Assembly (NCBI GenBank): GCA_963718315.1
Contig: CAVQZC010000012.1
Coordinates: forward strand, 248,001 to 312,000
Direction: 5' to 3'
DNA: 64,000 bases
DNA from: CAVQZC01 sp963718315
Lineage (GTDB): Bacteria > Actinomycetota > Thermoleophilia > Gaiellales > JAICJC01
Both the position numbers and the translations under genes were made by a program. Of the stretch, positions 42,925-52,449 are shown piece after piece. The notes beneath the pieces were generated by a model, which worked only from the letters and a program-made list of their open reading frames with translations, had not been told where the DNA came from and did not search any database. Numbering within the stretch: position 1 is the first letter of the stretch; the number at the start of each line of letters is the position of its first letter.

Positions 42925-44463
42925 GTGGGCCACCAGGCGCGATCTGAGCGTAGCTCAACCGTTGGCGTGGAAGAACGCCGCGCAGTCACGGTTGCACCAG
43001 AGCAGACGCCAAGCCCGGTAACGGCCGCGCAGCGCGCCCGCGCCAGGGCAGCCCGGCGAGCGGTCGTCCGGTACGGGTTTGCGATGAGCGACCTGCTGGC
43101 GCTGCTGGCGGCGTTCGGCATCTCGCAGTGGATCGCACCCTCCGGGAACGGCTCCCTCTCCGATCAGGCCGGCCTGCTGCTGTTCTTCGCGTTCGTGCCG
43201 GGCTGGCTCGTGCTGGCCTCGCTCGAAGGGCTCTATCGCGGCGAGCGCGTCACCGCCGACAACACCAGCCTCGACGAGATCTGGCCCATCTTCCACGCCG
43301 TCACGATCGGCACCTGGCTGGTGTTTCTGGCCTCAGAGGTGACCGGCTTCGTCCAGCCGCGAGTCGAGCAGCTCGCCATCTTCTGGGCCGTCGCGATCAT
43401 CACCGTGCCCAGCGCCCGCGCGTCCGCCCGTGTCCTGATGCGGCGCCAGCCGGCCTTCGCCCAGCGTGCGCTGGTGGTCGGCGCAGGCCTGGTCGGCCAG
43501 GAGATCGCCCGCAAGATCCAGCGCCAGCCCGCCTTCGGGCTCGAGCTGGTCGGGTTCGTCGACGGCGACCCGCTACCGCTACACCACGAGCTCGAACACG
43601 TCCCCGTGCTCGGCGCGACCCGAGAGCTCGGCGATGTGATCGAGCGGTACGGCGTCGACCACGTCGTTCTGGCCTTCACGACCGACCACGAGGCCGGCCT
43701 CGACGTGGTCCGAGTGTGCAACGACCACGCCGTACAGGTCGACATCGTGCCGCGCCTATTCGAGGTCGTCGGCAGCCGTGCATCCGTGCGCTCCCTCGAG
43801 GGGACGCCGCTGCTCGGCCTGACGCCACCCGTGCTCGGCCCCAGCCACCGGATCGCCAAGCGGTCGATGGACATCGCCGGCGCCCTGTTCGGGCTGACGG
43901 TGCTGAGCCCGATCCTGATCGGTACTGCGATCGTGGTCAAGCTCACCAGCAACGGCCCCGTGTTCTTCCGCCAGACCCGCGTGGGCAAGGGACAGAAGCC
44001 GTTCACCATCTTGAAGTTCCGCACCATGGTCGCCGACGCCGAGGAGCGCAAGGCCGAGGTCGCGCACCTGAACGCCCACAACGGCAAGGGCGACGGCCGG
44101 ATGTTCAAGATTCCCAACGACCCGCGCGTGACCAAGATCGGCAAGGTGCTGCGAAGGACGTCGATCGACGAGTTCCCGCAGCTCTGGAACGTGCTGCGCG
44201 GCGAGATGAGCCTGGTCGGCCCTCGCCCGCTGATCCCGGACGAGCATCGGTACGTCAACGAGTACCACTGGGGCCTCCGCCGCCTCGACCTGACGCCCGG
44301 CCTGACAGGCCTATGGCAGGTCTGCGGGCGCAGCGAGGTGACCTTCTCGCAGATGCTGGTGCTGGACTACCTGTACGTCACCAACTGGAGCCTCTGGGGT
44401 GACGTCAGGCTGATCTTCCGCACCGTGCCGACGCTGCTCGGCCGCACGCGCGGCGCCTCCTAG
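42925..44463 (+). CDS. polyprenyl-phosphate sugar phosphotransferase (initiating glycosyltransferase)
   Basis: About 512 residues. Four or five membrane segments lie in the first 200 residues (LLALLAAFGI, LLLFFAFVPGWLVLASL). A central Rossmann-like domain (RALVVGAGLVGQEIARKI) is followed by a membrane anchor and the catalytic PglC-like domain. There KRSMDIAGALFGL, PVFFRQTRVGKGQKPFTILKFRTM, RRTSIDEFPQLWNVLRGEMSLVGPRP and GLTGLWQV are conserved. Such enzymes load the first sugar phosphate onto undecaprenyl phosphate for exopolysaccharide. Other exopolysaccharide genes are not in the window. Confidence 0.88.
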   Translation: MGHQARSERSSTVGVEERRAVTVAPEQTPSPVTAAQRARARAARRAVVRYGFAMSDLLALLAAFGISQWIAPSGNGSLSDQAGLLLFFAFVPGWLVLASLEGLYRGERVTADNTSLDEIWPIFHAVTIGTWLVFLASEVTGFVQPRVEQLAIFWAVAIITVPSARASARVLMRRQPAFAQRALVVGAGLVGQEIARKIQRQPAFGLELVGFVDGDPLPLHHELEHVPVLGATRELGDVIERYGVDHVVLAFTTDHEAGLDVVRVCNDHAVQVDIVPRLFEVVGSRASVRSLEGTPLLGLTPPVLGPSHRIAKRSMDIAGALFGLTVLSPILIGTAIVVKLTSNGPVFFRQTRVGKGQKPFTILKFRTMVADAEERKAEVAHLNAHNGKGDGRMFKIPNDPRVTKIGKVLRRTSIDEFPQLWNVLRGEMSLVGPRPLIPDEHRYVNEYHWGLRRLDLTPGLTGLWQVCGRSEVTFSQMLVLDYLYVTNWSLWGDVRLIFRTVPTLLGRTRGAS

Positions 44464-44496
44464 ACTCCTTCGGTCGGTACGCCGGCCGGCCGCGCC

Positions 44497-46077
<1,581 letters not shown>

Positions 46078-46120
46078 CGGACAGTCATCCTATCCAGGCG
46101 GCCCAGCACCAGGCGGCCGG

Positions 46121-46126
46121 TACGAT
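46121..46126 (+). promoter_or_regulatory. -10 box of leaderless moaDE gene
   Basis: TACGAT lies 6 nt before ATG 46133; no ribosome binding site is visible. Confidence 0.45.
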
Positions 46127-46132
46127 CACGTC

Positions 46133-46792
46133 ATGCAGGTCACCGTCAAGCTGTTTGCGGCGCTCCGGGAGCGCGCGGGCTGGTCGCAGCGCGAGATCGA
46201 GCTGCCGCCCGGCGCCGTGCTGGGCGACGTCTGGCCTGCACTCGCGCTCGGCGACGAGCCTCCCGGCGTTGCCTATGCGCGCAACCGGGAGTATGCCGGC
46301 CGTGACGTGTCCCTTGCCGACGGCGACGAGATCGCGCTGATCCCCCCGGTGTCGGGCGGCACGTTCAGCGTCCGCAGCGGCCCGCTCGACCTGGCAGCGC
46401 TGGTCGCGGAGGTCAGCGACCCCGCCGCCGGGGCGATCGCCACCTTTATCGGCACGACGCGCGACCATAGCCGCGGCCGCACCGTCACCCTGCTCGAGTA
46501 CGACGCCTACCCGGAGATGGCCGAGGCCGAGATGGCGCGCATCGGCGACCTGGTCAAGGAGCGGCACGGGGTCACCCGCGTGGCCATCGCCCACCGCACC
46601 GGGATCGTGCCGATCGGGGAGGCGAGCGTGATGATCGCCGTCTCCGCACCCCACCGCGCAGCGGCCCTGGACGCGTGCCGCGACGCCATCGACACCCTCA
46701 AGCAGACCGTCCCGATCTGGAAGAAGGAGGTCTTCGAGGGCGGCGAGGAGTGGATCGGCCGCGAGGGATCTGAGCCGGGCGAGCCGTTATGA
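46133..46792 (+). CDS. MoaD-MoaE fusion, molybdopterin synthase
   Basis: 219 residues. Residues 1-80 are MoaD-like: a ubiquitin fold starting MQVTVKLFAALRERAG and ending VSGG, which is followed immediately by more residues instead of a free C-terminus. Residues 84-219 are MoaE: ATFIGTTRDHSRGRTV, LEYDAYPEMAEAEM, RVAIAHRTGIVPIGEASV and the active-site region PIWKKEVFEGGEEWI. MoaD normally needs a free Gly-Gly end to carry sulfur, so the fusion must be cut there or work differently. Ends 6 nt inside the convergent carboxypeptidase gene. Confidence 0.9.
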   Translation: MQVTVKLFAALRERAGWSQREIELPPGAVLGDVWPALALGDEPPGVAYARNREYAGRDVSLADGDEIALIPPVSGGTFSVRSGPLDLAALVAEVSDPAAGAIATFIGTTRDHSRGRTVTLLEYDAYPEMAEAEMARIGDLVKERHGVTRVAIAHRTGIVPIGEASVMIAVSAPHRAAALDACRDAIDTLKQTVPIWKKEVFEGGEEWIGREGSEPGEPL

Positions 46793-47752
46793 GGTGTGCC
46801 CGGCCCGGGCGAAGCCCCAGTCGAGCATCCGGGCGGCCGTCTGAAATTCGTTGCCGGTGACGTTGAGGGCGACCGCGATCAGCGTGTGGCCGTCGCGGGT
46901 CGCGGCGGCGTCGATGCTGGGGCCGCTGCCGGTGGTGAACCCGGTCTTCAGGCCGATCGCGCCCGTGTAGTCCCACAGGAGCTGATTGCGGTTCACGTAG
47001 TCGGCGCCGTGCGCCGGCGTGTACGCCTTGGTCTCCAGCAGGCTGGCGATCCGCTTGTGCCCGAGCACGATCCGCGACAGCTGGGCCATGTCCCAGGCCG
47101 ACGAGTGGTTTCCCGCGTCCACGATGCCGGACGGATTGGAATACCGGGTGGTCTTCAGCGCCAGCGCCTTCGCCTCACGGTTCATGTCGTGGACGAACGT
47201 CGTGATCGAGCCGGCCGCGTGCACTGCCAGCGCGTTGGCGGCGTCGTTGCCCGAGGCGATCAGGGCGCCGGCCAGCATGTCGCGGGCGCGAACCACCTCC
47301 CCGGCCCGGATCCCGATGGTGTAGCCCGCGACCTGGGTCATCGCGGGCGTGACGTGGAAGGCACCCGTCACTGCGCGCCGCTGCAGAGCGACCAGGGCGG
47401 TCATCAGCTTGGTCAGGCTGGCGACGGGGCGCGGTTCGTGCGGCCGCACCGCCCAGTACACGGCGCCGGTGGTCGCGTCGACGATCACGCCCGAGGTGAC
47501 GTGCACGCCGGCGATCGGGCGACCGCTGACATGGGCGGCCGACAGCGGCGCCAGGCCTCCGGTGCCCTGGGTCGCGCGGCCGCCTGTGACGGCCATGCCG
47601 GGCGGGATCACGCCTGCGCTGCGATCGGTCAGCGGCAGCACCGTCCAGACCACGAACGCCGCGGCGAGGGCGAAGGCGACGACCAGCACCACCAGCACGA
47701 CGCGCAGCGGAGAGACGCGCGGCCGGGTCCGGCGCCGCGGGCCGGCGGTCAT
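46787..47752 (-). CDS. D-alanyl-D-alanine carboxypeptidase (penicillin-binding protein)
   Basis: 321 residues. One N-terminal anchor (VVLVVLVVAFALAAAFVVW) places the enzyme outside the membrane. Penicillin-binding motifs are complete: SxxK in VASLTKLMTAL, SGN in LIASGNDAANALA and KTG in AIGLKTGFTTGSG. The enzyme trims the terminal D-Ala from peptidoglycan peptides. The C-terminal stalk domain of longer DacA proteins is missing. ATG 47752. Divergent from selA. Confidence 0.92.
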   Translation of the reverse strand: MTAGPRRRTRPRVSPLRVVLVVLVVAFALAAAFVVWTVLPLTDRSAGVIPPGMAVTGGRATQGTGGLAPLSAAHVSGRPIAGVHVTSGVIVDATTGAVYWAVRPHEPRPVASLTKLMTALVALQRRAVTGAFHVTPAMTQVAGYTIGIRAGEVVRARDMLAGALIASGNDAANALAVHAAGSITTFVHDMNREAKALALKTTRYSNPSGIVDAGNHSSAWDMAQLSRIVLGHKRIASLLETKAYTPAHGADYVNRNQLLWDYTGAIGLKTGFTTGSGPSIDAAATRDGHTLIAVALNVTGNEFQTAARMLDWGFARAGHTS

Positions 47753-47771
47753 CGGGAACAGCGGCGGAGGA

Positions 47772-47800
47772 TTCGAGCGCGTCAAGCCACCACGTACAAT
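47772..47800 (+). promoter_or_regulatory. selA promoter, leaderless
   Basis: TTCGAG (47772-47777), 17 nt, TACAAT (47795-47800), then 7 nt to ATG 47808. Confidence 0.5.
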
Positions 47801-47807
47801 CGCATGT

Positions 47808-49112
47808 ATGCCTGCGAACCCGCTGCGTGACCTGCCGTCGGTCGACGCCGTCCTGCGGGAGCAGGACGCCGAGGAGCTGATCGACGCCCACGGCCGAAAG
47901 CCGACCACCGACGCCGTGCGGGCGGTGCTCCAGCGCGCGCGGGAGCAGGGGACGCCGCTGACGGCCCCCGAGGTCGCCGCCGGCGCGGCTGACCTGCTGA
48001 CCCGGCCGCCCAGCCTGCGGCGCGTGATCAACGCGACCGGGGTGATCGTGCACACCAACCTCGGCCGCGCGCCGCTGGCCGCCGAGGCGCTGTCCCACAT
48101 CACCGACACGGCCGCGGGCTACTCGACGCTCGAGTACGACCTGGACGCCGGCCGGCGCGGGTCGCGCCACCAGCACCTGGGCGCACTGCTGCGGGAGCTG
48201 ACCGGCGCGGAGGACGGCCTGGCCGTCAACAACAACGCCGCCGCGGTGCTGCTGTGCCTCGCCGCAACGGCGCAGGGCGGAGAGGTGCTGATCAGCCGCG
48301 GCGAGCTGATCGAGATCGGCGACGGCTTCCGGATCCCCGACATCCTGGTCCAGTCAGGCGCCCGCCTGGTCGAGGTGGGTACGACCAACCGCACTCGGCT
48401 GGCCGACTACGAGCGGGCATTCACGCCCGAGACACGCGCCGTCCTGCGCGTCCACCAGTCGAACTTCCGCGTGGTCGGGTTCACCGAGCGGCCGGAGCTC
48501 GCCGCTCTGGCCGCCGTGGCGGCTGAGCGTGGAGTCCCCCTGATCGATGACCTCGGCTCGGGCCAGCTGCTCGACCTGCCCGACTTGCTGGACGAGCCCA
48601 CGGCCCGCGCCTCGGTCGAGGCCGGCGCCGCCCTCGTCTGCTTCTCGGGCGACAAGCTGCTGGGCGGCCCCCAGGCCGGCATCGTCGTCGGCACGGCCGC
48701 GGCCGTGGAGCGCGTCCGCCGGCACCCACTGCAGCGCGCGCTGCGCATCGACAAGCTCTCGCTGGCCGGACTGGAGGCGACGCTGCGCCTGTACCGCGAC
48801 CCGGCCCAGGCCGTGCGCCGGATCCCCGTCCTGGCCATGGCAGCCGAGCCGGTCGAGGCTGTCAGAGCGCGCGCCGCGGCACTGGCGGAGCGCCTGGGTG
48901 GAACCGTTGTCGACTCGGTCGCCCGGATCGGCGGCGGGGCGGTGCCGTTGCTGGAGCTCCCCAGCGCCGCCTGCGCCCTGTCCGGCGGCGAGGGACTGGC
49001 AGCCCGGCTGCGAGCGTCCGACCCGCCCGTGATCGCGCGCATCCACGAGGGCGAGGTGCTCCTCGACTGCCGCACGCTGAGCGACGACGATTGCCGGCTG
49101 ATCACCCTCTGA
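47808..49112 (+). CDS. selA: L-seryl-tRNA(Sec) selenium transferase
   Basis: 434 residues, fold-type I PLP enzyme that converts seryl-tRNA(Sec) to selenocysteinyl-tRNA(Sec) with selenophosphate. N-terminal LRDLPSVDAVL; INATGVIVHTNLGRAPL; VNNNAAAVLL; RGELIEIGDGFRIPDI; VHQSNFRVVGFTE; and the PLP Lys in CFSGDKLLGGPQAGIVVG. These are the hallmarks of bacterial SelA and length is normal. It overlaps selB by 22 nt. selC (the tRNA) and selD are not in the window. Confidence 0.95.
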   Translation: MPANPLRDLPSVDAVLREQDAEELIDAHGRKPTTDAVRAVLQRAREQGTPLTAPEVAAGAADLLTRPPSLRRVINATGVIVHTNLGRAPLAAEALSHITDTAAGYSTLEYDLDAGRRGSRHQHLGALLRELTGAEDGLAVNNNAAAVLLCLAATAQGGEVLISRGELIEIGDGFRIPDILVQSGARLVEVGTTNRTRLADYERAFTPETRAVLRVHQSNFRVVGFTERPELAALAAVAAERGVPLIDDLGSGQLLDLPDLLDEPTARASVEAGAALVCFSGDKLLGGPQAGIVVGTAAAVERVRRHPLQRALRIDKLSLAGLEATLRLYRDPAQAVRRIPVLAMAAEPVEAVRARAAALAERLGGTVVDSVARIGGGAVPLLELPSAACALSGGEGLAARLRASDPPVIARIHEGEVLLDCRTLSDDDCRLITL

Positions 49113-50596
49113 CCCTCGGTACCGCCGGCCACATCGACCACGGCAAGACGGCGCTGGTCGCGGCGCTGACCGGGGTCGACACCGACCGCCTGCCGCAGGA
49201 GAAGGCGCGCGGCATCTCGATCGAGCTCGGCTATGCGCCGCTGGTGCTCCCCTCCGGCCGGCAGCTGTCGGTCGTCGACGTGCCGGGGCACGAACGGTTC
49301 GTGCGCACCATGGTGGCGGGCGCGACTGGCATCGACCTGTTCCTGCTGGTCGTGGCCTGCGACGACGGCGTGATGCCCCAGACCCGCGAGCACGTCGCCG
49401 TGCTGCGACTGCTGGGGCTCGATCGAGGCGTGGTCGCACTGACCAAGCGCGATCTGGTCGACGAGGAGACGGCAGCGTTGGTCCGGCTGGAGGTCGAGGA
49501 GCTGCTCGGCGGCGTCGACGTGGTCGAGGTCTCGTCCCGTACGGGGCTGGGCCTGGAGGTGCTGCGTGAGACGCTCGACCGGCTGGCCGCCGAGGCGCCG
49601 CCGCGAACCGCCGATGGGCCGGTCCGGCTCCCCATCGACCGCGTGTTCAGCCTGCGGGGGATCGGGACGGTGGTCACCGGCACCCTGTGGTCGGGAGCAG
49701 TCACCGCAAACCAGCGGCTCGTGGTCGAGCCGGGAGGGATCGAGGCCCGTGTCCGCAGTGTGCAGGTGCACGACCAGGAGGTGGAACGAGCGGAGGCGGG
49801 GCAGCGGGTCGCCGTCGCCCTGGTTGGCCCCGAGCGGCGCCGGCTTCGCCGCGGCCAGACGCTGGCCTCGCCCGGCGTTCTCCGGGCGTCGTACCGGCTG
49901 GACACCGAGCTCACGGTGCTGCCGGACGCTCCGCATCCCGTGCGCAACGGCGAGCGGGTGACCGTGCACCACGGCACGGCCGAGGTGCATGCTCGGCTGG
50001 CGGTGCGTGAGAAGGAGCAGCTGCCGCCGGGAACCCAGGGGCTGGTGCAGCTCCGGCTGCGCGGCCAGGTTGCCGCCCTCGCCGGCGACCGGCTGATCGT
50101 CCGCCTGACGGCGCCCAGCGCGACCGTCGGCGGCGGCGTGGTCACCGACCCATCGCCGCCGCGCACCCCGCAACCGGAGGCGGCGGAGCCCGAGGCCGCG
50201 GTGGCTCCCCCCGTTGCGGCCGGCCCGCCCGACGGCGTCGAGGAGCTGTTCTCGCGGCTGTCCGAGTACCCGCTGACCCCACCGCCGCTCACCCCCGGCG
50301 ACGAGGCAGCCGCGGCCTACCTTGCGCGAGAGGGCCGCATCGTTCGGGCGGCTCGCGACCTGGCGTTCACGTCCGAGGGGTTCGCCCAGGCCCAGGCTGC
50401 CGTGGTCGAGCTGGCGGCGGCGGGCGGCGCGGTGACCATCGCCTCGCTGCGCGACCGTCTGGGGATCTCCCGCCGCTACGCCCAGGCCATCCTGGAGGCG
50501 CTCGACGCGGCCGGCATCACGCGCCGCATCGGAGACGAGCGGGTGCTTCGCCGGCGCGGGCGCGACCTCGCCTCCGAACCGCAACCGGGCCCGTGA
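49091..50596 (+). CDS. selB: selenocysteine-specific elongation factor, short form
   Basis: 501 residues from TTG 49091 (no later start is plausible). EF-Tu-like GTPase: TLGTAGHIDHGKTALVAAL, ARGISIELGYA, VVDVPGHERFVRTMVAGA and ALTKRDLVD. Domains 2-3 follow. It delivers Sec-tRNA to UGA codons by binding SECIS RNA with C-terminal winged helices. The usual length is about 600. Here only about 120 residues follow a Pro/Ala-rich linker (residues 355-385), so two winged-helix units are missing and only those nearest the C-terminus remain (TIASLRDRLGISRRYAQAILEALDAAG). Confidence 0.93.
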   Translation: MPADHPLTLGTAGHIDHGKTALVAALTGVDTDRLPQEKARGISIELGYAPLVLPSGRQLSVVDVPGHERFVRTMVAGATGIDLFLLVVACDDGVMPQTREHVAVLRLLGLDRGVVALTKRDLVDEETAALVRLEVEELLGGVDVVEVSSRTGLGLEVLRETLDRLAAEAPPRTADGPVRLPIDRVFSLRGIGTVVTGTLWSGAVTANQRLVVEPGGIEARVRSVQVHDQEVERAEAGQRVAVALVGPERRRLRRGQTLASPGVLRASYRLDTELTVLPDAPHPVRNGERVTVHHGTAEVHARLAVREKEQLPPGTQGLVQLRLRGQVAALAGDRLIVRLTAPSATVGGGVVTDPSPPRTPQPEAAEPEAAVAPPVAAGPPDGVEELFSRLSEYPLTPPPLTPGDEAAAAYLAREGRIVRAARDLAFTSEGFAQAQAAVVELAAAGGAVTIASLRDRLGISRRYAQAILEALDAAGITRRIGDERVLRRRGRDLASEPQPGP

Positions 50597-51181
50597 CGGT
50601 CGGCGGGATCGTGCTCGGCGGCGGCAGGTCGAGCAGGATGGGCAGCGCGAAGGCGCTCCTGCTCTGGCACGGAGAGCCGTTGCTTGCCCGGACTGCGGCC
50701 GTCGTCTGCCGGGTCGCGACCCCGGTGGTCGTGGTCCACGCCCACGACCAGACCCTCCCTCCCCTGCCGGAAGGTGTCGAGCTCGCCGAGGACGCCCGGC
50801 CGGACCGCGGCCCGCTGGAGGGGCTGGCCGCCGGGCTCCGGCACCTGCAGGGCCGGGCCGAGCTGGTCGTCGTGACAGCCACCGATCTGCCGTTCCTGCA
50901 CCCCGACTTCCTGACCGCGCTCATCGCCCAGATCGGCGATGCGCCGGTGATCGCTCCCGTCGCGGAGGGACGGCCCCACCCGCTGGCCGCGGTCTACCGG
51001 GCCGACCTGCTGCCCCGAGTCGAGGAGCGGCTCGCCCAGGACCACCTCCGCGTCTCCCTGATGCTGGACGAGCCCGGCGCACGGATGGTCGAGGCGCAAT
51101 CGCTCCCCCATCCCGGAGTCGCTTCGTGACGTCAACGACCCGGGCGACCTGGCCGCCGCACAGGCCGAGGACGCGGGATAG
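50593..51181 (+). CDS. mobA: molybdenum cofactor guanylyltransferase, frameshift at the end
   Basis: About 196 residues after repair. It attaches GMP to molybdopterin. VGGIVLGGGRSSRMGSAKALL is the nucleotide-binding start; EDARPDRGPLEGLAAGL and VTATDLPFLHPDF follow. As written, the frame stops at 51127-51129. Removing one base near 51124 continues with RDVNDPGDLAAAQAEDAG to TAG 51179-51181, matching the conserved DVNTPxDL end of MobA. GTG start overlaps the selB stop (GTGA). Co-transcription with selAB points to a selenium and molybdenum enzyme such as formate dehydrogenase. Confidence 0.88.
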
Positions 51182-51201
51182 ACGGGGTATCCTCCTCGCC
51201 G

Positions 51202-51453
51202 ATGGCAGAGCCGTACGAAGCGATACTCGCGCGCGTCGCGGAAGAGACCGGCGGACGGCAGATGACGCCGGACGAGGCCCGCGAGCTGCTGGACCTGGCG
51301 CGTCGCGTCGCCCACGTCTCCGGCGACCGGCGAGCCGCCCCTCTGGTCTGCTTCGCCGCCGGAAGCCTGACCGCCGGCGAGGACGACCCCGGCGCCCGCC
51401 TCAGCCAGATCAGGGCGCTGCTCGACCTGTTCCCGGCCGAAGACCCAGAGTAG
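51202..51453 (+). CDS. DUF6457 protein
   Basis: 83 residues, helical: MTPDEARELLDLARRVAHVSGDRRAAPLVCFAAG is the DUF6457 pattern. This family is usually encoded next to molybdenum cofactor genes, as here after mobA. Role unknown. TATCCT at 51188-51193 lies 8 nt upstream of the ATG, so it may also be read from its own start. Confidence 0.75.
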   Translation: MAEPYEAILARVAEETGGRQMTPDEARELLDLARRVAHVSGDRRAAPLVCFAAGSLTAGEDDPGARLSQIRALLDLFPAEDPE

Positions 51454-51533
51454 CCCTGACGGCAATGCCGTTTCCGGCATGTTTCTGCGCCGCGAGTGCA
51501 GGAGTGCCGTAGGTCGAGGCGAACAATGACGGC

Positions 51534-51767
51534 ATGGGTATGGAAGCAAGTTCCGCTGCGCCCCACTTCGAGGGCATGGACGTCGCCGTCCTCTCGCGCA
51601 TCGTGATCCCGTTCATGATGGTCGAGCGCGAGGAGATCGGGGGGATTCGCGGTCTGTCACGCGAGTTCTGCCAGGTGCCGTTCCCGCCCGGCGCCCGCGT
51701 CGTGCAGGCCGAGAAGACCGAGGGTGCCTGGATCGTCTGGTACGTCGAGCGCGTCGAAGCGATCTAG
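51534..51767 (+). CDS. small hypothetical protein
   Basis: 77 residues beginning MGMEASSAAPHFEGMD. The second half is beta-rich (GARVVQAEKTEGAWIVWYVERVEAI), like a small single-domain protein. I recognise no family. Codon usage is as in neighbouring genes (G/C in third positions), which supports coding. It converges with the Gly/Ser-rich protein gene. Confidence 0.5.
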   Translation: MGMEASSAAPHFEGMDVAVLSRIVIPFMMVEREEIGGIRGLSREFCQVPFPPGARVVQAEKTEGAWIVWYVERVEAI

Positions 51768-51773
51768 CTCAGG

Positions 51774-52278
51774 CTAGTTCGTCGGAAACCAGTTCTTCGG
51801 CGGCTTGGGCGGCGGTGGCGCCCCTCCGCCGGAACTGGTGCCGGACGTACTGCTCGAACTGGAGCCGCCGGTCGCACCCGGCGCGTCGGACGACGGCGTC
51901 GTGCCACCCAGTCCGGCGTACTGCTGCGAACCGGCCGACGCGCCGGATCCACCGAACGGGCTCAGGATCGAGCGCCCCGCCATGGCCGCTGCCACTGCCC
52001 CCGGTGTTCGGCACCTGACCACTGGTCGCCGGCGTCGACGAGGGGTTCGAACCGCTGCCGCCGCTGCCCGACCCGGTACCGGGGCTCGAGGCGCTGCCTA
52101 CTGAGAGCACCCTGCCCGGGAAGTCAAGAATCGTGCTCACGTTGAGCGACGTGATCGCGGCCACTCCGATGGCGGCATACGACAGCAACACGGCCACTGC
52201 GAGCAGCACTGACGCGCCCATCCCCCGCGACCGGGTGAGGGGAGACCGGGGCTCTGGTGGTTTCACCTCGCGCATCAT
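51774..52278 (-). CDS. Gly/Ser/Pro-rich membrane-anchored protein, frameshift in the middle
   Basis: About 167 residues after repair. One membrane segment at about 22-42 (ASVLLAVAVLLSYAAIGVAAI) is followed by a low-complexity exposed tail rich in Gly, Ser and Thr, ending in PPPPKPPKNWFPTN. The frame breaks at a run of four G near 51981. Removing one G joins GSGSGHGG to RSILSPFGGSG and restores the repetitive composition down to TAG at 51774. Probably a surface linker or structural protein; function unknown. Confidence 0.6.
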
Positions 52279-52377
52279 TTTCAGCGTCTCACATCCTGAG
52301 GCCAGCGGGGGGCAGTAGCCGAAAACGGCCGCCTCGCCGGTATTGTGGCACGGATCGCGGCCGAAGGCGACTTTTAC

Positions 52378-52403
52378 CAGTCATTTACATGGGAATGTGA
52401 CTG
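52378..52403. promoter_or_regulatory. inverted repeat upstream of sthA
   Basis: CAGTCA and TGACTG are separated by 14 nt, with ACAT and ATGT pairing further inside. It lies 47 nt upstream of the sthA ATG; a possible operator or leader hairpin. The rest of the 171-nt space shows a TATTGT box near 52341 and nothing else. Confidence 0.3.
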
Positions 52404-52449
52404 CCGCCCACGATTGAACCCCCGGTCCCGGCGGCCGATAACCCCCCAG

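Noticed and set aside
51127..51129. In-frame TGA of mobA as a selenocysteine codon, given selA and selB upstream
   Set aside because: Reading through in the same frame does not give MobA-like sequence; the conserved ending lies in the +1 frame, so a one-base shift explains it better.
51126..51512. 128-residue plus-strand frame after mobA
   Set aside because: Arg/Pro-rich composition typical of a shadow frame; it covers the DUF6457 gene and the true MobA end in other frames.
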